Source: Ochromonas danica (Eukaryota > Sar > Chrysophyceae > Chromulinales > Chromulinaceae). From it: a DNA stretch of 41,465 nucleotides. Location: positions 7,965 through 49,429 of the forward strand of contig VKHL01000192.1 in NCBI GenBank assembly GCA_015146655.1, in the 5' to 3' direction. The notes under the pieces are model-generated. The model was given only the letters and a program-made list of their open reading frames with translations, was not told the origin of the DNA and did not search any database. This document shows positions 20,302-29,838 of the stretch, in pieces (position 1 is the stretch's first letter; each line of letters starts with the position of its first letter). A program made the translations under genes and the position numbers.

Positions 20302-20869
20302 CACAATGACAGTGACTATCTTATTGACAATTCTATATTGTTTCGGATATCGAGCAGATAGGCTTTCTGGTTTCGATTGAAATCGGAAATTTAAGCACAC
20401 ACGAAGAGGGCGCAAATTGATAAAATTGGACAAAATTTGGGTAAAAACAAGAAAATGGGTAAAAATCTACTCTCCCAAGCAACAGTTTTCATGGGAGAGT
20501 AGACTTTAGAGTCTAATGCCGTGAACTGCCATAAATGGCGAGTTCCATTGGAACTGGAGTTCCCAGTCAAAATGACTGCACTGCTCCCTTCGCACAGTCT
20601 TCATGAGCCAAGCACAGGAAAGCGAAGGGTTCCTTGTTCAAAACAGCCTCAACAATATTTCAATGACGATTTAAGAGAAATGGATACGCGATTTCAAGGT
20701 TCACCGCTTGAAAGTGAATCGACTCGACTACAGTAGGGACTCGACTATCGAATCACCTAAAAAAGCATAGGCTTCAGACTTCAGACTATGTCTAGACTGT
20801 AAGTCATCTAATGAGTTTCTGGGTTTGCTGCATACTCACATCTAAAGAGCTGTTACAACTATCTTAACG
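20302..20869. other. Spacer with a perfect 11-bp-arm hairpin
   Basis: Begins with the family upstream block. At 20467-20477 and 20492-20502 are perfect 11-bp inverted arms (ctactctccca / tgggagagtag) with a 14-nt loop, followed by gact-ttag-agtc. A further imperfect palindrome (gttcc-att-ggaac) lies near 20541-20553. No convincing coding region. Confidence 0.55.
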
Positions 20870-21154
20870 ACGGAGATCCTATACTTTCACTCACTGACAT
20901 CCAAGCATCAAAGGTCGCTTGCATCTACAGCAAGCGGTTGTGATCCCATTGTTTCTACACAGTATTAGTCGTGTTAGTACTGCTGATTGTGTTTTAGTAA
21001 GTTATATTTAAACCCAATCTCTATACACAATATCTTTCATGAAGCTTCCAATCAACTGTGTGGATTGTTAGCTCGAAGACTGGAAGAGGATGACGCTAGT
21101 GGTGGTTGGCTAATGGGAGCGTACTCTCAAACGTTTTGCAACTCTTCATTACTG
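20870..21154 (-). pseudogene. Golgin 3'-end relic (copy 1 of a three-copy block)
   Basis: 20870-21118 matches 23348-23575 and 29583-29838. In the third location this block is the end of the real golgin: the minus-strand coding …SQPPLASSS…RSNNPHS stop plus 3' flank. At 21119-21154 a few codons of the golgin coiled coil (gaagagttgcaaaa) join directly to the stop of the F-box-like copy at 21155. It is a duplicated, mostly deleted golgin. Confidence 0.75.
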
Positions 21155-22726
21155 CTATTGTATAATCCACTGATGAGATTTATTGTTGAATTCAAAAGAA
21201 ATTACACATCCAAAGACTTTAATAGTTCCGTTCTTCAGACAAGAAGACCACGTCACTTTCTCATCCAACAGCAACCCTTCTAACAGCTCTCGTGAAACAC
21301 ATGCAGACATACTGAGCTTAACCATGTTTAGATTAGAAAGCTTCGATATTGCCTCAACACTCTCTACACCACAATCATTGATGGTTAGCCTCTCCAGCAA
21401 CTGACATGTCTTGATCAATTCACTCAGCTGCTTATCAGAAAAGTTGATGCTCTTCAACGTCACCACCGTCAGGCTATTCGCATGCTCTGAGATGGCTGCC
21501 AAAGTAGCATCAGAATACTGATTACTAACTGTTGAGAACAGATAAAAACTGTTCACATGGGGAAGATCCTGCAGTAGAGAGATCAAGGGGGTCTCTAATG
21601 TAGTGAAAGCAGCTAGATCAATATGGTAAGGTTCCAACATAGACTTCAGATTCTCCACTCGATGATTGTAGTCTTCACTTAGACATAAAGTCACTTTCTT
21701 GTATTGTCTTCTTCTCAAGGTGGCAGATAAACGAATAGACCATTCTTCATTGTTACCTATCACATCGATAGACACAGACTTTTGTTTAACAGAAATCCTG
21801 AGACTTCCAATACATACATACTGGAGATGTGGACACTGTTCATAGAGTCGTCGCAGAGTCTCTACACTACATGGCTCACACTCATAGGTTGCTAAACGAG
21901 TCAACTTTGGGCAAGATGCTGTAACTGAAGACACAAGATCCTCTCCATTGAAGGACCTCGTACAGCTGTTGACCTCTAGAGTTTCCAACAATCCTCCTGA
22001 TGATGAGATATAGGATATCAAAGAAGATATCTCCTGTGAAGACTCACCTCCCAGGCGGATACTCAACTCCCTCAGACATATCTTGTTCACCATGAGAGTA
22101 GATACAAAGTAATTCATGTCTACTTCATCGTAATTGGAAACATATAGATATCGTAAACTAGAGGCATGCTTTGTGAGGAGACGTTTTATATAGCTGTCAT
22201 GGCGTTCTTTGATAGTTTGAAGAGAAATCGTGACAAGAGAATTCTCTCTTAACTGCTCTATTAACCCTGCCAAGACTATATCACTATCGAAGTCACTCAT
22301 GTACACTGTCATTCCCTGTAGATTATGACAATGACTCAAAAAGAGAGAGAGGTTTCTCTCTACCTGACTAATATCAGAGATGTTTCCATTATTACTGCAT
22401 GTGTCTATCTTAATAGATCGAAGAAGAGGACAGTAGTATTCCATGTCCAATACTGTCATAAGATCTTCTAAGTAATCCACCCCAATAGAAAAGTCCTCCA
22501 CACAGAAAACATTTCGACTGCTCAGCCACTCATAGAATAGTATCAATTTACTATTAGAAATTTCATACATGTGTGATTTCTTCAATGAAGTCAAAGAAGT
22601 CAACCACTCTTCTCGTTCATTCTTCTTCACACAGGCTATATCTAACATAGACAAATCCTACCATCTCAACCACTCTGAATATATACTATGAAGAATATCT
22701 TCAGGTAGACACCAGATAGCACTCAT
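21155..22726 (-). pseudogene. F-box-like/LRR gene, whole but with one early stop codon
   Basis: From ATG 22726 the frame reads MSAIWCLPEDILHSIYSEWL, R, W, then TAG where siblings have Lys, then DLSMLDIACVKKN and an open frame to stop TAG 21157-21155. All other parts are present: FLSHCHNLQGMTVYMS, CPKLTRLATYECEPCS, ETLRRLYEQCPHLQYVCIG, ANSLTVVTLKS and LLEGLLLDEKVTW. The lesion sits inside the F-box-like segment. Internal initiation at ATG 22648 would give 497 residues of LRRs with no F-box-like part, which would not join an SCF complex. Closest sibling: 27445-29037 (YIKRLLTKHASSLR, SNYDEVDMNYFVS shared). Stop-codon polymorphism or a sequencing error is possible. Confidence 0.75.
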
Positions 22727-22969
22727 CACTTCTCAATAATAATAACTACTAGTAGATAATAACAATAATAATAACAATAACTAGACGACAATCACCTAGT
22801 CTAGACTAGTTGATTCTTGATTCTAGTCAATCTCAATATGGCAAGGCAAGGCAAGGCAATGAGTGGCGGGGACACACTGTGGACTTGCCTTGGAACAATA
22901 ATCCCACACTTCCATCCTAGTATTCCATGGAATGACAAATGACTCACAGACATCTCGTTATAATCCTAT

Positions 22970-23010
22970 ACTTCATACAGGCTATATCTAACATAGAAGA
23001 CAACACTCAT
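22970..23010 (-). pseudogene. Second orphan 5' end of an F-box-like gene
   Basis: ATG at 23010 begins MSVV and joins at once, after a deletion of about 17 codons, to sequence matching the SMLDIAC segment; nothing follows. The family leader (aataatagtaataataac) and upstream block (tgacagtgactattatctta) are intact to the right. Confidence 0.65.
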
Positions 23011-23347
23011 CACCTCTCAACAATAACAGTAATAATAGTAATAATAGTAATAATAACAACTCAATGACAGTGACTATTATCTTATCTTATTGACAATTCT
23101 ACTACTAATTGCTTGGGATGTTATTGACAGGTCAGAGGTATCGACGGTTAGGGTTAGGGTTAGGGTTAGGGTTAGGGTTAACCCTACACGCACAAAATCG
23201 ACGCACCAACGGCTTTTTGCGACTTTGCTGATCATGAAAATTGACTTTAAACCCCATTTTCACCAGTTTGGTGTCGTTTCTTGCCTCGACAACAACATCA
23301 TCATGATACAGAATTATCAACCAAAATTGAGGGTTGAATTTATTTAT
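23011..23347. other. Promoter-like block, telomere-type tract and spacer
   Basis: 23011-23105 is the upstream block shared with the genes at 20301 and 29037. 23148-23180 is an interstitial TTAGGG tract. The remaining ~170 bp (acgcacaaaatcgacgcacc…) show no match elsewhere in the window and no gene. Confidence 0.6.
23148..23186 (+). repeat. Interstitial telomeric tract (TTAGGG)5 with head-to-head end
   Basis: Five perfect TTAGGG units followed by TTAACCCTA, so the right end turns into the complementary strand (ttagggttaaccctac). TTAGGG is the telomere repeat of many stramenopiles. Confidence 0.92.
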
Positions 23348-23830
23348 TGACATCCAAGCATCAAAGGTCGCTTGCATCTACAGCAAGCGGTTGTGATCCC
23401 ATTGTTTCTACACAGTATTAGCCGTGTTTGTCATAGTACTGCTGATTGTGTTTTAGTAAGTTATATTTAAACCCAATCTCTATACACAGCATCTTTCATG
23501 AAGCTTCCAATCAACTGTGTGGATTGTTAGATCGAAGACTGGAAGAGGATGATGCTAGTGGTGGTTGGCTAATGAGATCGCACTCTCAAGCTCCTCCACT
23601 GTCTCCTGCATTTTATGCAACTCTTCACTGCAGCTATTGTATAATCCACTGATGAGATTTACTGCTGAGGTTAAAAGAAATTCCGCACCCAAAGACTTTA
23701 ATAGTTCAAAACTCATCGCTTCTTGTTCTTCCATCTGCTTCCTCAGTGAAGAACTCACTTCCTCAAACTCAAAGCGGTTTTTCAATCTCACCAAACGATC
23801 AAGTACTGCACTTAACTCGCATTGAAGCCT
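23348..23830 (-). pseudogene. Golgin relic fused with an LRR 3' fragment (copy 2 of the block)
   Basis: 23348-23575 is the golgin 3' block. Minus-strand 23576-23640 keeps coiled-coil codons (SEELHKMQETVEELES). 23641-23720 is a 3'-terminal fragment of an F-box-like gene in a shifted frame (ISGLYNS, SLGAEFLL). 23721-23830 again is golgin coiled coil (RLKNRFEFEEVSSSLRKQ, MEEQEA). The 79-residue open frame across it (23555-23794) is a chance fusion of these pieces. Confidence 0.75.
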
Positions 23831-23866
23831 GCTAGTTAAAGCTAATCAGTCTATGTATTATTAGCT

Positions 23867-25444
23867 TCATCTGATCCACTGATGAGATTCATTGTTGAAC
23901 AGATAAGGGATTTCGCATCTATAAGCAATAATATATCCTTCCTTCAGAGTAGATGGCCACGTCACATTCTCATCCAACAGCAACCTTTCCAACAACTTTA
24001 CGGAAACACATCTATTCATGCTGATGCTAACGATGTTTAGATTAGAAAGCTTCGATATTGCCACAAGACTCACCAAACCACAATAAACGACGGTTAACTT
24101 CTTCAGCAACTGACATGTCTTGAACAACTTGCTTAGCTGCTTATCAGGAAAGTTGATGCTGCTCAATTTCAACTCCGTCAGACTATTCGCATGCTCTGAG
24201 ATGGCTCCCAAAGTAGCATAAGTATAGTTGACTTCAGGGGGCAGATCCAAACTATTCACATGGGGAAGATCCTGCAGTAGAGAGATCAAGGAGGTCTCTA
24301 ATGTAATGGAAGGATCAAGATCAATATGGTAAGGTTCCAACATAGACTTCAGATTCTCCACTCGATAATTGTAATCTTCTCTCAGTCTTAAAGTCACTTT
24401 CTCGTATTGTCGTTTTCTCAATGCATGAGATAAACAAATAGCCCAATCTTCATTGTGACCTTTCACATCAATTGATATAGACTTTCTCTTCTCATCTGTC
24501 TGAATAACTCTATCAACAGACACATCCTGGAGATGTGGACATTGTTCATAGAGTTGTCGCAGAGTCTCTATACTGCATGGGTTACATCTCAAGGTTACTA
24601 ACCGAGTCAACTTTGGACAGGATGTTGCAACTGAGGCCACAAGATCCTCTGAATTGAATGGCTTATGTGTGCTAATAACCTCTAGATTCTCCAACCAGCC
24701 TCCTGAAGATGAGAGATAGGAGATCAAAGCAGGTATCTCCTGTGAAGGCATATTTCCCAAAATAGTAGTTAACTGCCTCAGACATATCTTGTTCACAATG
24801 AGAGTGGATACAATGAAATTCATATCTTCTCCATTGACAATGTTTATATTGAAAGCTCGTAAACTACAAGCATGCTTTGTTAGGAGATCTGTTATCATCC
24901 CATTACTGGCCTTGAATCCTCTGTAGCCAAGAAGAAAAATGCTGACAAGAGAATTCTCTCTTAACTGTTCTATTAACACTGACAAGACTATATCACTATC
25001 GAAGTCACTCATCCATACAGTCACTCCCTGTAGATTATGACAATGACTCAAAAAGAGAGAGAGGTTTCTCTCTACCTGACTAATATCAGAGATGTGTTCA
25101 TTAATACTACATGTGTCTATCTTAATAGATCGAAGAAGAGGACAGTAGTATTCCATGTCCAATACTGTCACAAGATCTTCTAAGACATCCACCTTAATAG
25201 GAAAGTCTTCCACCCAGAATACCTTACGACTCTCCAACCACTTATATAATATCCTCACTTTAACTTTTGTATAGCTCCAAAATGCACCTTTTAACATTCT
25301 CAAGTCAGACAAAGAAGACAACCACTCTTCTCGAATATTCTTCTCCACACAGGCTCTATCCAAACTTGACAAATCCTTCCATCCTAACCACTCTGAATAT
25401 ATACTATGAAGAATATCTTTAGGTAACTGCCAGATAACACTCAT
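23867..25444 (-). CDS. F-box-like/LRR protein, intact copy (525 aa)
   Basis: Start ATG 25444 (MSVIWQLPKDILHSIYSEWL), five in-frame codons upstream being leader; stop at 23867. F-box-like segment residues 4-45, then DFPIKVDVLEDLVTVLD, FLSHCHNLQGVTVWMS, CSLRAFNINIV, CPKLTRLVTLRCNPCS, ETLRQLYEQCPHLQDVSV, LPHVNSLDLPPEV, ANSLTELKLSSINF, LLKKLTVVYCGLVSL and LLERLLLDENVTW, ending SHQWIR. The start and upstream block resemble the copy at 11024-12637, whereas CPLLRSIKIDTCS and QVERNLSLFLSHC match the copy at 21155-22726, so this is a mosaic. Probable SCF substrate receptor. Confidence 0.8.
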   Translation of the reverse strand: MSVIWQLPKDILHSIYSEWLGWKDLSSLDRACVEKNIREEWLSSLSDLRMLKGAFWSYTKVKVRILYKWLESRKVFWVEDFPIKVDVLEDLVTVLDMEYYCPLLRSIKIDTCSINEHISDISQVERNLSLFLSHCHNLQGVTVWMSDFDSDIVLSVLIEQLRENSLVSIFLLGYRGFKASNGMITDLLTKHACSLRAFNINIVNGEDMNFIVSTLIVNKICLRQLTTILGNMPSQEIPALISYLSSSGGWLENLEVISTHKPFNSEDLVASVATSCPKLTRLVTLRCNPCSIETLRQLYEQCPHLQDVSVDRVIQTDEKRKSISIDVKGHNEDWAICLSHALRKRQYEKVTLRLREDYNYRVENLKSMLEPYHIDLDPSITLETSLISLLQDLPHVNSLDLPPEVNYTYATLGAISEHANSLTELKLSSINFPDKQLSKLFKTCQLLKKLTVVYCGLVSLVAISKLSNLNIVSISMNRCVSVKLLERLLLDENVTWPSTLKEGYIIAYRCEIPYLFNNESHQWIR

Positions 25445-26646
25445 GAATAACAATAACAACAGTGACTGACTGACAGACTGACTAGTTGACTAGTTAGTTG
25501 ACAATTCACCTGATCAACTTTGGGCTGGGTGGAATACCTTAACTTAAAACGTTTTCGATGTAATTGACATGCAAAGTAAATCGACTTGGAAAGAAAAACT
25601 AATACTAGATAGTATGATTTTGAAAACTGAATATTAGCATCATTACGCCTCATGTAACTAATCGATTTAGATGTGGTGAAGAATGCTCAGTTTTACTTCC
25701 AAATTAACTTGTTTAACATGAAGAAGAGCGATCCTGATGAAGTTATAGGAGTTTGAATACACTTGATTTTGTTTTATGAATGGGTGAAAACACAATGGCA
25801 AAAAAACATTGTTTTGAATACTTTTTTTCGATGAATATGTTCTTACTTAGATACTGAATCAAACTCAATTGAAATTATTGCATAATATTAATTACATCAA
25901 AAGTTATCGACAATAAACGTTTTGTCTCAATTTCGCTTCCCCGCGTGATGGGGAAATCAAATTCCACCTTTCCAAGCGATAAGAAGGTGTTACTTTTAGA
26001 GTACACAAGGGGTCAAACCTAATTATGTTGGTGGTACAGTGCCAACGTGGGCTGGCCTATGCTGTGTGGAGTCTTGGCGGTCATGACTAAATTTGTTCTT
26101 TTGATTTCCAATTGGATTTCGCACAAATAAAGCAATATCGGTTCCTTCCTAGGTCTAACATCCCCTACTTGTGATGCAAAGTCCATACAAGAAGAAGAAA
26201 GTGTGAAGAGATCGTGGCGGAACGAATCTTGCTGGCCGACTCGAGATCAGCGCTAAGATCGTAAGTTATCCTTTTGCTGTTCTTCCTTCCTCCTGGGATG
26301 GTGATGAACAATACATGCAAGGCTGACAAGAAATGACAACTCCATCAAGAGCCAATCTTTCAGATCCAAGATGAAGCGAATTGCAAAGACTTAAGCAAAT
26401 CTTCGTTTACTCGACGGACTCTAGGGTTGCCGATCCAAGAAATTCGGCAAGAAGAAGCGATCGAGCCAGGAAGAAAATGCTATTTCTGTAAAGCCGATTT
26501 CAAGGAGCTAACTATGCCACTTCTTATTCGCAGTCACTGGAATCATGTCTTCATTGGCTCCCAATCTGTCATTTCCTTCGTCCTCACCAACCACCAGTAT
26601 AAGCACAATACAAGCTGAGGCGACAGGAACAATAAGCAAAAGCAAG
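25445..26646. other. Long spacer with split upstream block and an unassigned GC-richer segment
   Basis: 25527-25560 and 25955-26020 are the two halves of the upstream block that are almost contiguous at 12661-12790; about 390 bp of AT-rich sequence separates them here, suggesting an insertion. 26040-26646 is richer in G+C and unlike the surrounding DNA. It has a 63-codon plus-strand frame (26427-26618, from TTG) with RKCYFCKADFKEL and a later His pair, weakly like half a zinc finger, and a possible donor 'gtaagt' at 26261. I cannot support a gene. Confidence 0.45.
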
Positions 26647-27440
26647 TCATCGACCATCTTCCCGCTTCCCATGCATCGCTTCCAACAACTGCTGCACACC
26701 TTCCTCATCACCGCACACTTGACATAGTTCACTCAACACAGACATCACTTGATCGACCAGCTGCAGTCGTTTACGCTCCTCAGACTCCATCGCTGACAAA
26801 TACTCCGCAGCCTCAGCTTTACTCTTCCACGCCACCTCCTCGGAGGCTTTCAGTAAATCTTCGCTCTCTTGAAGAGCTTGCTCCAACACCTTCTCCTTCT
26901 CCTTGTAGCCAGTGATCGTACTCTGAAGCTCCTCCACTGCCACCTGCAATTTATGCAACTCTTCACTGCCGCTGTTGTACGAACTCTTTGCTTCTTGTTC
27001 TTCCATCTGCTTTCTCAGTGAAGAACTAACTCCTTCAAACTCCACAAGACGGTTCTTCAATCTCAACAAACGACCAGGTACTGCACTTAACTCGCTTTGA
27101 AGGAGTAACATTCGTTGCTCTTCTTGACCATCTTCCCGCTTCCCATGCACCGCTTCCAACAACTGCTGCACACCTTCCTCATCACCGCACACTTGACATA
27201 GTTCACTCAACACAGACATCACTTGATCGACCAGCTGCAGTCGTTTACGCTCCTCAGACTCCATCGCTGACAAATACTCCGCAGCCTCAGCTTTACTCTT
27301 CCACGCCACCTCCTCGGAGGCTTTCAGTAAATCTTCGCTCTCTTGAAGAGCTTGCTCCAACACCTTCTCCTCCTTGTAGCCAGTGATCGTACTCTGAAGC
27401 TCCTCCATGTCACCTGCATTGTTGTTCACGTACTCTGCAA
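26647..27440 (-). pseudogene. Golgin coiled-coil relic with two 474-bp repeat units
   Basis: Minus-strand open frame (260 codons) containing two copies of the 158-residue golgin repeat (EELQSTITGYKE, EQALQESEDLLKASEEVAW, LSELCQVCGDEEGVQQLLEA), differing from the real golgin at only a few bases per unit (e.g. cttcccgc against cttcacgc). It lacks the golgin N-terminus, the later exons and any known start context. It joins directly to the 3' end of the F-box-like gene at 27445. Recent duplication fragment; translation is doubtful. Confidence 0.75.
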
Positions 27441-27444
27441 CTCT

Positions 27445-29037
27445 TCACTGTAGCTGTTGTACTATCCATTGATGAGATTTATTGTTGAACTCAAAAGAAA
27501 TTACACATCCAAAGACTTTAATAGTTCCCTCCTTCAGACTAGAAGGCCACGTCACATTCTCATCCAACAGCAACCCTTCTAACAGCTCTCGTGAAACACA
27601 TGCAGACACACTGAGCTTAACCATTTTTAGATTAGAAAGCATCGATATTGCCTCAACCCTCTCTAAACCACAATCATCAACGGTTAAGCTCTCCAACAAC
27701 TGACATGTCTTGATCAATTCACTCAGCTGCTTATCAGAAAAGTCAATGCTACTCAAGTCCAACTCCGTCAGACTATTCGCATGCTCTGAGATGGCTGCCA
27801 AAGTAGCATCAGTATACTGATTACTAACTGTTGAGAACAGATAAAAACTGTTCACATGGGGAAGATCTTGCAGTAGAGAGATCAAGGAGGTCTCTAATGT
27901 AGTGGAAGCATCTAGATGAATAAGGTAAGGTTCCAACATAGACTTCAGATTCTCCACTCGATGATTGTAGCCTTCTTTTAGACATAAAGTCACTTTCTTG
28001 TATTGTCTTCTTCTCAAGGTGGCAGATAAACGAATAGACCATTCTTCATTGTTACCTATCACATCGATAGACACAGACTTTTGTTTAACAGAAATCCTGA
28101 GATCTCCAATAAACACATCCTCGAGGTGTGGACACTGTTCATAGAGTCGTCGCAGAGTCTCTACACTACATGGTTCACACTCATAGGTTACTAAACGAGC
28201 CAACTTCGGGCAAGATGCTGCAACTGAAGACACAAGATCCTCTGTATTGAAGGACCTCGTACAGCTGTCGACCTCTAGAGTTTCCAACAATCCTCCTGAT
28301 GATGAGATATAGTATATCAAAAAAGACATCTCCTGTGAAGACTCGCCTCTCAACTGGATACTCAACACCCTCAGACATATCTTGTTCACCATGAGAATAG
28401 ATACAAAGTAATTCATGTCTACTTCATCGTAATTGGAAACATAGAGCTCTCGTAAACTAGAGGCATGCTTTGTGAGGAGACGTTTTATATAGCTGTCATG
28501 GCATTCTTTGAAATCTTGAAGAGAAATCGTAACAAGAGAATTCTCTCTTAACTGCTCTATTAACCCTGCCAAGACTATAGAACCATCAGCGAAGTGGTCA
28601 CTCATGTACACTGTCATTCCCTGTAGATTATGACAATGACTCAAAAAGAGAGAGAGGTTTCTCTCTACCTGAGTAAGACTAATATCAGAGATGATTCCAT
28701 TAATAATCCATCTCTCTATCTCAATAGATCGAAGAAGAGGACAGTAGGATTCCATGTCGAATACCGTCACAAGATCTTCTAAGTAATCCACCTTAATAGG
28801 AAAGCCTTCCACACAGAAAACATTTCGACTGCTCAGCCACTCATAGAATAGTATCAATTTACTATTCCAAATTTCATACATGCATGATTTCTTCAATGAA
28901 GTCAAAGAAGTCAACCACTCTTCTCGTTCATTCTTCTCCACACAGGCTGAATCCAAACTTGTCAAATCCTTCCATTCCAACCACTCTGAATATATATTAT
29001 GAAGAATATCTTTAGGTAACTGCAAGACAACACTCAT
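27445..29037 (-). CDS. F-box-like/LRR protein, intact copy (530 aa)
   Basis: Start ATG 29037 (MSVVLQLPKDILHNIYSEWL), stop TGA 27447-27445. F-box-like segment at residues 4-45, then GFPIKVDYLEDLVTVFD, FLSHCHNLQGMTVYMS, ASSLRELYVSNYDEVD, CPKLARLVTYECEPCS, ETLRRLYEQCPHLEDVFIG, LPHVNSFYLFSTVSNQY, ANSLTELDLSSIDFS, LLESLTVDDCGLERV and LLEGLLLDENVTW, ending SHQWIVQQLQ. The last residues and the DNA just after the stop (gaagagttgca…) come from golgin sequence, so the 3' end was made by recombination with a golgin copy. Closest to the copy at 21155-22726. Probable SCF substrate receptor. Confidence 0.8.
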   Translation of the reverse strand: MSVVLQLPKDILHNIYSEWLEWKDLTSLDSACVEKNEREEWLTSLTSLKKSCMYEIWNSKLILFYEWLSSRNVFCVEGFPIKVDYLEDLVTVFDMESYCPLLRSIEIERWIINGIISDISLTQVERNLSLFLSHCHNLQGMTVYMSDHFADGSIVLAGLIEQLRENSLVTISLQDFKECHDSYIKRLLTKHASSLRELYVSNYDEVDMNYFVSILMVNKICLRVLSIQLRGESSQEMSFLIYYISSSGGLLETLEVDSCTRSFNTEDLVSSVAASCPKLARLVTYECEPCSVETLRRLYEQCPHLEDVFIGDLRISVKQKSVSIDVIGNNEEWSIRLSATLRRRQYKKVTLCLKEGYNHRVENLKSMLEPYLIHLDASTTLETSLISLLQDLPHVNSFYLFSTVSNQYTDATLAAISEHANSLTELDLSSIDFSDKQLSELIKTCQLLESLTVDDCGLERVEAISMLSNLKMVKLSVSACVSRELLEGLLLDENVTWPSSLKEGTIKVFGCVISFEFNNKSHQWIVQQLQ

Positions 29038-29582
29038 CACTTCTCCTCAACAAGAATAAGAACAACAACAATAGTAATAATAACAATAACAATAGTAATA
29101 ATAACAACTCAATGACAGTGACTATTATCTTATTGACAATTAATTCTACAGTAGTTGTTTCGGATGCCAGAGGATGTATTTCTCTGTCCAAACGAGAAAA
29201 AACGAATGAGAAAAACGCCAAAAACAGCGTAAAACCCCCCGAAAGATGGATATTTTGGTTTTGTCCGCGTTTTTGTGGTGTCAGCAGTGTTTTTGTTTTT
29301 GTTGGTGACTGCTGGATGTCTCTGATATCTAGATATCTCTAAAATAGATATGTGATGTCTTGTGAATGATTGTTATTGTTGTGCTGACTCCACAGCAGTG
29401 GGCACTGTATTCTTCATTAGCAAGAATACAAGATAATAGGTGACCTCATTTCGCAATTTTCACTAACCTGAAAAATAACTCAATTTATAAGTCATTAAAG
29501 TACGTATCTAGTAGTAGTAGGTTGGATTAGTGCTCCCCTCCCACATCAAAAGAACGAAAATGCTAGAATCAGAATAAATACT
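29038..29582 (-). promoter_or_regulatory. Upstream region of the F-box-like gene, conserved at three places
   Basis: 29038-29110 is a leader tract of AAC/AAT-rich repeats (minus strand TTATTGTTATTATTACTATTG) like those before every family ATG. 29111-29165 (aatgacagtgactattatcttattgacaatt…gtttcgga) recurs next to the orphan starts at 20301 and 23010. 29420-29480 resembles 10450-10530. I cannot point to a TATA box or a defined operator. Confidence 0.5.
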
Positions 29583-29838
29583 ACGGAGATCCTATACTTT
29601 CACTAACTGACATCCAAGCATCAAAAGGTCGCTTGCGTCTACAGCAAGCGGTTGTGATCCCATTGTTTCTGCACAGCATTAGTCGTGTTTGTCATAGTAC
29701 TGCTGATTGTGTTTTAGTACGTTATATTTAAACCCAATTTATATACACAGCATCTTTCATGAAGCTTCCAATCAACTGTGTGGATTGTTAGATCGAGGAC
29801 TGGTAGAGGATGATGCTAGTGGTGGTTGGCTAACGGGA
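29583..29838 (-). repeat. Golgin 3' block, parental copy of a three-copy dispersed repeat
   Basis: About 250 bp shared with 20870-21118 and 23348-23575 (gacatccaagcatcaaa…ctacagcaagcggttgtgatcccattgtttc…). Its right part (29772-29838) is the end of golgin exon 4 and its left part the 3' flank. 'cgcttg…caagcg' near 29630-29648 is a small inverted repeat that could form a 3' hairpin. Confidence 0.85.

Noticed and set aside
23555-23794. 79-codon frame as a small coiled-coil gene
   Set aside because: It is a chance fusion of golgin and F-box-like 3' fragments; one part is out of its native frame.
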